From assembly GCA_900555855.1 (NCBI GenBank), contig USML01000029.1, positions 1-17,913 of the forward strand: a DNA stretch of 17,913 nt. The letters are read 5' to 3'. Shown here piece after piece: positions 7,206 through 13,579 of this stretch. Origin of the DNA: an uncultured Eubacteriales bacterium (GTDB lineage Bacteria > Bacillota > Clostridia > Oscillospirales > Butyricicoccaceae). Under the pieces are notes generated by a model. It saw only the letters and a program-made list of their open reading frames with translations. It had not been told where the DNA came from and did not search any database. Position 1 is the first letter of the stretch. Every line of letters begins with the position of its first letter. The translations under genes and the position numbers were made by a program.

Positions 7206-7763
7206 ATGAAAAAAGTGTTCTGGGGCGTTTTGCTGGCCATGGTCGGCCTGCCCACCATCCTGCAGCTGCTGATGCTCTTTCTGCTGCCCCAGCTGATGAC
7301 GGGGACGGCCGCCGCCGTTTCCACCCTGCTGCTGGGCCTTTTGCAGGCGCTGGGCTATTATCTGATCATGACCGCGGCGGCAGAGCTGCCCGGCGGCAAC
7401 TGGGAATGGGCCTATAAGCTCTCCAAGATCCTCTGCGCCTATACGGTGGCGGTCGCTGTGGTGCAGCTGCTGCCCCTGTCGCTGCCCTCCGCGGTCTCCA
7501 CCATCCTGTTTTATGTGACGGACTACAGCAGCTTCCTGGTGCTGTTTTTCATCATCCGCGGCGTGGCAGACCTGCAGTATGTGGCCCGGCGGGATCTGTA
7601 TGCGGCGAAGATCAATACCTGCTTCACCGCCTGGGTGCTGCTGCAGCTGGTGGGGAGCTTTATCTCGCTGGTGTCGGTGGCCGCCATCGCCGCCTATATC
7701 TATATGCTGGTGCTGCTCTATAAGGCCGCCAAGGCCTACGACGGGCGCAACAGCAGCTTTTGA
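7206..7763 (+). CDS. Five-helix integral membrane protein, function unknown
   Basis: The 185-residue protein is not recognised. It is almost entirely hydrophobic, with likely membrane segments at about 4-30, 36-58, 73-94, 97-122 and 138-172. Short hydrophilic loops separate them (GGNWEWAYKLSK near 63-74 and ARRDLYAAKINT near 127-138), and the polar tail is AKAYDGRNSSF. There are no transporter signatures or charged pairs inside the helices that would suggest a class. The ATG at 7206 has GGGAGG at 7194-7199; the frame is open upstream but would run through rpsU, so longer versions were rejected. I see no separate promoter in the 33 bases between the rpsU terminator and this gene, so it probably depends on read-through. 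It ends facing the minus-strand gene at 7835, with a shared terminator between. Confidence 0.75.
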   Translation: MKKVFWGVLLAMVGLPTILQLLMLFLLPQLMTGTAAAVSTLLLGLLQALGYYLIMTAAAELPGGNWEWAYKLSKILCAYTVAVAVVQLLPLSLPSAVSTILFYVTDYSSFLVLFFIIRGVADLQYVARRDLYAAKINTCFTAWVLLQLVGSFISLVSVAAIAAYIYMLVLLYKAAKAYDGRNSSF

Positions 7764-7784
7764 ACCCCAAAAAAACAAAATAAA

Positions 7785-7824
7785 AAAAGGGCGCGGCCGG
7801 GAAGGCTGCGTCCTTTTGCTTTTT
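7785..7824. terminator. Bidirectional terminator between converging genes
   Basis: AAAAGGGCGCGGCC (7785-7798) pairs with GGCTGCGTCCTTTT (7804-7817) over 14 positions including two G-U pairs, with a GGGAA loop. T-rich sequence follows on the plus strand. The A-rich run at 7768-7788 gives a U-tract for transcripts coming from the right. It can serve both the gene ending at 7763 and the rnfC-rnfD transcript. Confidence 0.8.
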
Positions 7825-7834
7825 GGGAAAAAAC

Positions 7835-8932
7835 TCAGGGCTGCTTGACGATCACATCCAGCGTCTCGTCGGAGCGGGCGCTGCCGGCAGGGGCCAGAAG
7901 ACCAAGGCGGCAATCCGTTTCTGCCAGCGCGTGCCGCAGGGCGGAAAGATCCGCGTCGGAGGAGGCTGTGTCCACATAAAGCACATCAAAGTACTGGGCC
8001 AGCTCCATCACATCCTGCCCGGCTTCGCTGTCCAGCAGGTCCTGGGCCGCGTGATCTGTAAGCAGAAGTCCCAGGGGCAGCGCTGTCCCTTCAGAAAGCT
8101 GCCGCGCCAGCTCCGTCAGCGCCGCTGTCTTGGAGGGGGTGCCGCTCAGGTCGATGAGCTGGGTCTTTCCCACGGTGGGGAACTGAAACTCCGTCAGCAC
8201 CACCTGACAAAAGCCCTGCGCCTCGCAGGCCGCCAGCTGGGCCAGCAGACAGGAGGCCGTGTCCTTGCCGGAGGGGTCGAACCAGGCGGAATAATCCCGA
8301 TCCAACCAGGTGGCGCCGCTTTCCACCCGCAGAGCGGAGGCGCGATACAGCGTTCGGGGCCGTAGATTGTCCCGCAGGGCAGGCAGAATGGCCACGGGGG
8401 CCTCCGCCGCGGCGCGGTTGGCGTCGGAAAGGAGCGCTGCAAAGGTCTCCGCCTGCTCTGAGACGGCGCCCTGGGCCGCGCTGCCATCAGGCAGCAGGGA
8501 AGCGCCCTCTCCGTCCTTCACCAGGATCGCCAGCTGCTGCAGTCCGCTGTCCCGCAGGTCGGTCATGACGGCGGCATAGTCCTCCAGAAGGGCCGTCCCC
8601 TCCGCATACTGCGCAAAGATCGGGGCCGCAGAGGGCGTCTCCGATGTGTCAGGAACCGGAGGCTCAGGATCCTCGATGGTCAGATCAAAATCCTCCTCTG
8701 CCGGGTCTGCCGGGGGCGCTTTACCGTCCTGTTCGCCGGGCTGCTCCTGTTGGTCGGAGGACGCCGGTTCCCGGAAGGGAAAGTGGAGCCATTCCGGCAG
8801 GTCGGCTCTACGGCTGTAGAGCCAGAGCCCGCCGGCCGCCAGCGCCAGCACCAGAAGCAAAAGAAGCATCCCCAGCAGGATATGCCTTTTTTTTCGACGG
8901 CGGGAGCCGGTGTAGCGACGATAATATCCCAT
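7835..8932 (-). CDS. Membrane-anchored DUF4015-like (putative glycoside hydrolase-fold) protein
   Basis: The 365-residue protein has a basic N-terminus (RRRKKR, 11-16), one membrane helix (about 18-39), a disordered acidic and Pro-rich linker (about 53-103) and a soluble domain from about 105 to the end, which should lie outside the cell. The domain follows the TIM-barrel pattern of DUF4015 putative glycosyl hydrolases: LAILVKDGEG (135-144), AILPALRDN (181-189), WLDRDYSAWFDP (209-220), and VLTEFQFPTVGK (245-256) at the place of the family's FDYVRFP strand. Assignment is by this pattern only and remains tentative; a catalytic role is not shown. The ATG at 8932 is preferred to the one at 8941, because AAGGGAG abuts the latter directly but lies 9 bases before the former. 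It starts 33 bases after rnfD in the same direction, so it is probably the third gene of that transcript. Confidence 0.7.
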   Translation of the reverse strand: MGYYRRYTGSRRRKKRHILLGMLLLLLVLALAAGGLWLYSRRADLPEWLHFPFREPASSDQQEQPGEQDGKAPPADPAEEDFDLTIEDPEPPVPDTSETPSAAPIFAQYAEGTALLEDYAAVMTDLRDSGLQQLAILVKDGEGASLLPDGSAAQGAVSEQAETFAALLSDANRAAAEAPVAILPALRDNLRPRTLYRASALRVESGATWLDRDYSAWFDPSGKDTASCLLAQLAACEAQGFCQVVLTEFQFPTVGKTQLIDLSGTPSKTAALTELARQLSEGTALPLGLLLTDHAAQDLLDSEAGQDVMELAQYFDVLYVDTASSDADLSALRHALAETDCRLGLLAPAGSARSDETLDVIVKQP

Positions 8933-8965
8933 AGGCGTCATCTCCCTTCTTGTATCAGAACGCGA

Positions 8966-10051
8966 TCACTTTTTGTTGCGGCCAACAGCTTTTGCGGGGC
9001 GTTTTCCTGTCGAACGGCGCGCAGGAGCAGACGCTTCGGCGGGAGCAGCCTGCGCAGATCTGGAACGGGTCGGAGCGCTGCGCCACCAGGGCTTGGCATC
9101 CAGATGGAGGATGCGATCCGCCAGAAATACCAGCGCATTCATGATCAAAACAGCATACCAGACACCCTCTGGCGCCCCGCCGTGATAGCGCAGCAGCACC
9201 GTCAGCGCGCCGCAGCCGATGCCGTAAAGCACCTGGCCCAGGGGCGTTACCGGGCTGGTGGTGTAATCGGTAATCAGGAAGAAGGCCGCCAGCACCGCGC
9301 CGCCGGAGACCAGCTCATAGGCCATCCAGAGCAGCGGCCCCTGATTGCCCTTGCTGAAGACATAGGTCAGAAACGCCATGGTCCCCAAAAAGGCCAGCGG
9401 CATCCGCAGGGGGATCACCCGGCGAAACAGCAGCCAAAGCCCGCCGGCCAGCAGCGCAAAGGCAGAGACCTCGCCCAGACAGCCGCTGACCATGCCCAGA
9501 GCGGTGTTGGCCAGAGAGGTCTCGGGCAGCTGCCCGCTCTGCAGGATGGAAAGGGTGGTGGGCTCCGCCGCGATCTCGCCGCAGGAGGCGAAGATGGGCA
9601 GCAGCGTCCGCGCCCGGCAGAAGGTGGACATGGCGCCGGGGAAGCAGATGGCCAGCAGCGCCCGGCCGCAGAGGGCAGGGTTCAGGGCGTTTTTGCCCAG
9701 CCCGCCGGGAAGCCCCTTCACGATGACGACGGCGAAGAAGTCCGCCAGCAGCACCATCCACCATTCCACCGTCACCGGCAGCGTGCAGCACAGCAGCATT
9801 CCCGTCACCGCCGCGGAAAGGTCGGAGACCCGGGCCTTTTTCCAGACGATCTTTTGAAGCAGCCATTCAAAGCAGACGCACCCCGCCACCGAGACGGCCA
9901 TCAGCGCCAACGCCCGCAGACCGAAGAGAAACACAGCCAGCGCCAGCGCCGGCAGCAGGCCGATGATCACATCCAGCATGATCTGCCGGGTGGATTGCTC
10001 GCTGCGCAGGAAGGGGGCGGAACTGGTTTTTACATGAGAGAGATCATACAT
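8966..10051 (-). CDS. rnfD: RnfD-family electron transport complex subunit (divergent)
   Basis: The 361-residue membrane protein matches RnfD/NqrB, the flavin-carrying membrane subunit of the Rnf ion-pumping ferredoxin:NAD oxidoreductase. It has repeated hydrophobic segments from about 24 to 314, the conserved GGLGKNALNPALCGR stretch (116-130) and FFLITDYTTSPVTPLGQ (257-273). The covalent FMN site, usually SGATP-like, here reads AAEPTTLSIL (161-170); Thr165 aligns with the FMN-bearing threonine but its neighbours are changed. A basic, Ala/Pro-rich tail (about 320-361) has no counterpart that I recall in RnfD. The ATG at 10051 has a GTGAGG ribosome binding site overlapping the rnfC stop; an in-frame start at 10081 would lie inside rnfC. 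It is followed by an unrelated gene rather than rnfG. Confidence 0.88.
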   Translation of the reverse strand: MYDLSHVKTSSAPFLRSEQSTRQIMLDVIIGLLPALALAVFLFGLRALALMAVSVAGCVCFEWLLQKIVWKKARVSDLSAAVTGMLLCCTLPVTVEWWMVLLADFFAVVIVKGLPGGLGKNALNPALCGRALLAICFPGAMSTFCRARTLLPIFASCGEIAAEPTTLSILQSGQLPETSLANTALGMVSGCLGEVSAFALLAGGLWLLFRRVIPLRMPLAFLGTMAFLTYVFSKGNQGPLLWMAYELVSGGAVLAAFFLITDYTTSPVTPLGQVLYGIGCGALTVLLRYHGGAPEGVWYAVLIMNALVFLADRILHLDAKPWWRSAPTRSRSAQAAPAEASAPARRSTGKRPAKAVGRNKK

Positions 10052-10061
10052 AGCGTTTGCC

Positions 10062-11375
10062 TCACTTTTGCTTGCGCGCATCCATCACGCGCTGTTTTCC
10101 CCGGCGGATATTCTGCATCAGGGGCATCTTGCCGGGGCAGACATATTGGCAGGCGCCGCATTCCGTGCAGTCCAGGATCCGATAATCCCGCAGGAGCGAG
10201 AGCCGGCCCCGCTCCCCCAGCCGGGAGAGGGAAAGGGGGATCAGCTGCTGGGGACAGGCCTCCACGCAGCGGCCGCAGCGGATGCAGGCGGGCGTCTCCG
10301 AATCCCGCTCCTCCTCCTGACCGAAGGCCAGAAAGCCGCCGGTGGTCTTGAGGACGGGGATATCCAGCCGGGTCTGCGGCAGGCCCATCATGGGTCCGCC
10401 TAGGATCAGCCGGGTGGGCGGCTCCAAAAATCCGCCGCAGGCGTCGATAAGGGCCTCCACCGGCGTGCCGATGCGGCATTCCAGATTTTTCGGGTTGGCC
10501 ACGGCGCTGCCGGAGACGGTGACGATCCGGCGGATATCCGGCATGCCGCCGGTAAACAGACGGTAGACCGCCGCCGCCGTGTCGATGTTGAAGACCACGC
10601 AGCCCGCGTCCAGCGGGCCCTTGCCGGAGGGGATGCTCCGCCCCGTGAGGGATTCCGTCAGCTGCCGCTCCATGCCCTGGGGATATTTGCTCACCAGCGA
10701 GCACAGCTGGACGGAGCCGTCTTGGGGGAGACATTCCCGCAGCTTGGGGAAGGCGTCCTGCTTGTTGGCCTCCACGCCCAGGATCACCCGGCGTACGCCC
10801 AGGATCCGGGAAAGCAGGCTGCCGCCGCCGATGACCTCCCAGGGATATTCCAGCAGGATCCGGTGGTCGGAGGTCAGGTAAGGCTCGCTTTCCGCGCCGT
10901 TGAGCAGGATGGTATCGGCCCTGCCCCGGGCGGCCGCCAGCTTTGCGGCGGTGGGCAGGCCCTGATTGCCGTGGCACACGATGCCGGACCGGGCCAGCAG
11001 CTCCAGCGCTTCCTCCGCCGTCAGCGAATCCACATCCGCCGGGCGAATGGCGGGGTCGGGCTCGTCCAGCAGGTCGTTTTCAATGACGATGCTCATGGTC
11101 TCGCCGCCGTAAACATCGGGCCGGGGCTCAATGGCCGTCACCGTTCCGGAAACGGAGGCATGGATGGGGGCGGAGCGTGGAGAAGCCGCTTCTGCGATCT
11201 GCTGCCCCAGCAGGACCCGCTGGCCCACGGAAACGATGGGCTGGCAGGGCGCATCCGGCCGCAGCGCCAGCGGCAGGACCAGCTCTTTTACCGGCGGCAG
11301 AAGCTCGATGGCCTTGCCCCGGGTAAGACTTTTATGATCGTCGGCATAGATGCCGCCTTTGAATGTACGCGCCAT
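10062..11375 (-). CDS. rnfC: RnfC-family electron transport complex subunit (divergent)
   Basis: The 437-residue protein has the RnfC layout: an N-terminal barrel-sandwich region (FKGGIYADDHK onward, SVSGTVTAIEPR near 74-85), the Rossmann-like NADH/FMN domain with LLNGAESEPYLTSDHR (157-172), an SLBB-type domain, and two C-terminal [4Fe-4S] motifs with Cys 364, 367, 370, 374 and Cys 403, 406, 409, 413. RnfC is the peripheral subunit through which electrons pass to NAD. The nucleotide loop, usually GIVGMGGATFPT-like, is GIVCHGNQGLPT (131-142), and ECEP is ESEP. The start at 11375 has GAGGTG five bases upstream; the frame stays open to 12284 but that part is antisense to another gene. It is the first gene of a transcript with rnfD. 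Confidence 0.9.
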   Translation of the reverse strand: MARTFKGGIYADDHKSLTRGKAIELLPPVKELVLPLALRPDAPCQPIVSVGQRVLLGQQIAEAASPRSAPIHASVSGTVTAIEPRPDVYGGETMSIVIENDLLDEPDPAIRPADVDSLTAEEALELLARSGIVCHGNQGLPTAAKLAAARGRADTILLNGAESEPYLTSDHRILLEYPWEVIGGGSLLSRILGVRRVILGVEANKQDAFPKLRECLPQDGSVQLCSLVSKYPQGMERQLTESLTGRSIPSGKGPLDAGCVVFNIDTAAAVYRLFTGGMPDIRRIVTVSGSAVANPKNLECRIGTPVEALIDACGGFLEPPTRLILGGPMMGLPQTRLDIPVLKTTGGFLAFGQEEERDSETPACIRCGRCVEACPQQLIPLSLSRLGERGRLSLLRDYRILDCTECGACQYVCPGKMPLMQNIRRGKQRVMDARKQK

Positions 11376-11405
11376 AGTTTCACCTCGATCTTGATAAACA
11401 TACTT

Positions 11406-11434
11406 ATTATATACAGAAATCGGGAGAATCTCAA
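11406..11434 (-). promoter_or_regulatory. sigma-A promoter of rnfC
   Basis: On the minus strand TTGAGA (11429-11434) and TATAAT (11406-11411) are separated by exactly 17 bases. Transcription would begin near 11399, leaving about 24 bases of leader before the ATG at 11375, just enough for the GAGGTG ribosome binding site. Confidence 0.85.
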
Positions 11435-11486
11435 CCGCTTCCCGCGAAAAAGCGTGGCGGAAGTTGTAAACTTTCCTGTATTCGCC

Positions 11487-11513
11487 GGCCCGCGCCCCGG
11501 CGGCGGGCCTTTT
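11487..11513 (+). terminator. Terminator-like hairpin upstream of the 11565 gene
   Basis: GGCCCGC (11487-11493) pairs with GCGGGCC (11503-11509) and is followed by four T. On the plus strand it lies 52 bases before the start of the next gene, so it could be an attenuator or a weak terminator of antisense transcription from the rnfC region. No protein ends here on the plus strand that would need it. Confidence 0.4.
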
Positions 11514-11564
11514 GGCGCATAACCGGCCCGCCCGGCGCATAGGCTCGAAGCAGGAGGGATCGGA

Positions 11565-12230
11565 ATGAAAGGAAAGCGTGAATGGAATCTGGATCATGCC
11601 TATCTGGCCGTGATGTGCGTCAGCCTGATCTGCTGTCTGACGCTTTTGGGCAGCGTCGTGCTGGATCGCCCGCTGACCGCCCGGACGGAGGACCATGTGC
11701 CTGTGCTCCGGCTGGAGCAGGAGGGGGAGCACGGGAGCCTTCCCGCCGCAGAGACGGAGCAGCCCGGGGAAGCGCTCTGGGAGACGGCCCTGCCCCAGAG
11801 CGGCGTTTTGCTCACCGGGGCGCGGCTGCAGGCGCTGCTGGAGGAGGCCCTGCCGGAGGATTTCCCGGCGGAGCGCATCGGGGTGGAGCTGGAGGATGGG
11901 CTGCTGGAGCTGGAAATGGCCGTGCGGCGGCAGACGCTCATCGCCTATCTGAAGCAGCGGGGGGCAAGGTTCAGCCTGGCCCAGTCGCTGGCGCTGAAGC
12001 TCCTGCCCTCGCAGCTGCAGGCGAAGGCGACCTTTGCCGTGGCGGCGGACGAAGCGGGGCTGCATTTCACGCCCCTGTCGCTGCAGGCGGGGGAGAAAAG
12101 CATCGCCCTTTCCGGCCTGCCGCAGGATGTGTTCGGCGCGGTGGATCAGGCGGCAAACAGCGCGCTGGCCGGCCGGGATATCCGCTTTTCCTCCGCGCAG
12201 TGGACGGAGGAGGGTCTGCTGCTGCAATAG
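11565..12230 (+). CDS. Membrane-anchored extracytoplasmic protein, YpmS-like layout
   Basis: The 221-residue protein is not firmly recognised. It has a short cytoplasmic start (MKGKREWNLD), one membrane helix (about 12-33) and a long extracytoplasmic part. An acidic linker (about 42-68) leads to a domain of alternating strands and helices: VLLTGARLQALLEEALP, then LLELEMAVRRQTLIAYLKQR, and a final pair of strands, IRFSSAQWTEEGLLLQ. The order (anchor, LTGxxLxALL helix, VxLEDGxLxL strand, repeated amphipathic strands) resembles YpmS/DUF2140 proteins of Firmicutes, whose role is unknown. The ATG at 11565 has AGGAGG at 11551-11556. It is divergent from rnfC and ends in its own terminator. No clear promoter was found; a terminator-like hairpin precedes it. 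Confidence 0.7.
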   Translation: MKGKREWNLDHAYLAVMCVSLICCLTLLGSVVLDRPLTARTEDHVPVLRLEQEGEHGSLPAAETEQPGEALWETALPQSGVLLTGARLQALLEEALPEDFPAERIGVELEDGLLELEMAVRRQTLIAYLKQRGARFSLAQSLALKLLPSQLQAKATFAVAADEAGLHFTPLSLQAGEKSIALSGLPQDVFGAVDQAANSALAGRDIRFSSAQWTEEGLLLQ

Positions 12231-12239
12231 CGCTGTCCG

Positions 12240-12268
12240 CGGGAAGAAGGAATTCTTCCCGTTTTTTT
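12240..12268 (+). terminator. Intrinsic terminator of the YpmS-like gene
   Basis: A 9-bp stem, CGGGAAGAA (12240-12248) with TTCTTCCCG (12253-12261), encloses a GGAA loop and is followed by seven T (12262-12268). It lies 9 bases after the stop codon. Confidence 0.93.
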
Positions 12269-12292
12269 CGTCCAAAAACAGCAATGTTTAAG

Positions 12293-12307
12293 ATTTCGTT
12301 ACGAAAT
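12293..12307. promoter_or_regulatory. Palindrome upstream of the methyltransferase promoter, candidate operator
   Basis: ATTTCGTTACGAAAT is a perfect inverted repeat with 7-base arms around a single T. It ends 26 bases upstream of the -35 box at 12334. Read on the other strand it shares GTAACGAAAT with the palindrome at 584-598. It may be a regulator site, but the resemblance could be chance in AT-rich intergenic DNA. Confidence 0.4.
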
Positions 12308-12333
12308 TCTTTTGGTTTTCCTGAAAAAATTAG

Positions 12334-12361
12334 TTGCAATCCGGCGGGGGCATGCTACAAT
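12334..12361 (+). promoter_or_regulatory. Probable sigma-A promoter of the methyltransferase gene
   Basis: TTGCAA (12334-12339) and TACAAT (12356-12361) are separated by 16 bases. The start site would be near 12368, leaving a leader of about 84 bases before the ATG at 12452. Confidence 0.65.
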
Positions 12362-12451
12362 ATTCTTCAGACGCGCTGAAAAGGCGCGCATTTTTCAAAA
12401 TCGTTTTGCAGGCGCGGGCAAACAAGGGGACCGCGCCGGGAAGGAGCCGTT

Positions 12452-13579
12452 ATGTTTCGATTTTCCGTTCCGTGCCTGATGGGTGTGGAGGGACTGGTGG
12501 CAGATGAGCTGAAGTTCAAGGGCTTTCAACAGGTGGAGGCCGAAAATGGCAGAGTGCTGTTTTCCGGTGACGAGGCGGAGTGCGCCCGGGCCAATCTTTT
12601 GCTCCGCTGCGGCGAGCGGGTGCTGCTGCGGCTGGCAGAGTTTACGGCCAGGAGCTTCGATGCACTGTTTGAGGGTGTCCGCGCCATTCCATGGGAGGAC
12701 TATATTGGCTCCGGCGAGGCCTTTCCCGTCAAGGGCTTTTCCATTCATTCCCAGCTCCATTCCGTGCCGGACTGCCAACGCATCATCAAGAAGGCCGCAG
12801 TGGAGCGGCTCAAGATGATCTATCGTACCGACTGGCTCAAGGAGGACGGCGTGAAGCACCAGATCCAGTTCAGCCTGCTCAACGACCGCTGCGAGATCTT
12901 TCTGGATACCACCGGCGCGCCGCTGTATAAGCGGGGCTATAAGCTGGAGCAGAACGAAGCCACTCTGCGGGAGACGCTGGCGGCGTCGATCGTGAAGGTG
13001 GCCCGCTGGCGGGGGCGGGAGGACCTGATCGACCCCTTTTGCGGCAGCGGAACGCTGGCCATCGAAGCGGCTCAGGCGGCGCTGAATATCGCCCCGGGAC
13101 AGGACCGGGAGTTTGACGCCGCCCACTGGAACGCGGCCTTTGCCGATGCCTTTGCCCGGCAGCGGGAAGCGGCCAGAGCCGCCGCGCGGCACGAAAAGCT
13201 GCCTATCCTTGCTTCGGACAAAGATCCCAACTGCGTCCGCCTCACCCGGGAAAACGCCGCCCGGGCCGGCGTGGGCGACTGCATGGAATATGCCGTGCAG
13301 GACGCGCTGGAGATCGACTGGCGCGCCCGCTCCGGCGTGATGCTGGCAAACCCGCCCTATGGCGTCCGGATGCTGGAGCTGCAGCAGGCAAAGGAGCTTT
13401 ACAGGGCCCTTGGCAGAGCTATGAAGGGCAGCGCAGTCAAGAAGTATATCATCTCCTCCGATGAGCACTTCGAGGAGGATTTTGGCCAGCGAGCCGATAA
13501 GCGCCGTAAGCTGTATAACGGCATGATGAAATGCAATCTTTATATGTATTTTAAGGGGGACGCGGCATGGCAGCGGTAA
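12452..13579 (+). CDS. THUMP-domain class I RNA methyltransferase (RlmL/YpsC family)
   Basis: The 375-residue protein methylates guanine N2 in large-subunit rRNA in characterised relatives (the RlmL N-terminal half, YpsC in Bacillus). Residues 1 to about 160 form the N-terminal ferredoxin-like and THUMP RNA-binding region, including IIKKAAVERLK and GVKHQIQFSLLND. The Rossmann methyltransferase follows: RETLAASIVKVARW, the SAM loop DPFCGSGTLAIEAA (194-207), the acidic ASDKDPN turn (254-260) and the catalytic NPPYG (300-304). A terminal YKKY-type strand region ends in YMYFKGDA. The ATG at 12452 has AAGGAG six bases upstream. The end overlaps the next gene by 13 bases, so both are on one transcript. 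The exact modified base cannot be read from the sequence. Confidence 0.9.
   Translation: MFRFSVPCLMGVEGLVADELKFKGFQQVEAENGRVLFSGDEAECARANLLLRCGERVLLRLAEFTARSFDALFEGVRAIPWEDYIGSGEAFPVKGFSIHSQLHSVPDCQRIIKKAAVERLKMIYRTDWLKEDGVKHQIQFSLLNDRCEIFLDTTGAPLYKRGYKLEQNEATLRETLAASIVKVARWRGREDLIDPFCGSGTLAIEAAQAALNIAPGQDREFDAAHWNAAFADAFARQREAARAAARHEKLPILASDKDPNCVRLTRENAARAGVGDCMEYAVQDALEIDWRARSGVMLANPPYGVRMLELQQAKELYRALGRAMKGSAVKKYIISSDEHFEEDFGQRADKRRKLYNGMMKCNLYMYFKGDAAWQR

Noticed and set aside
11376..12284. A long N-terminal extension of RnfC up to 12284
   Set aside because: It is antisense to the YpmS-like gene and crosses the rnfC promoter. The start at 11375 has a ribosome binding site and gives a normal RnfC length.
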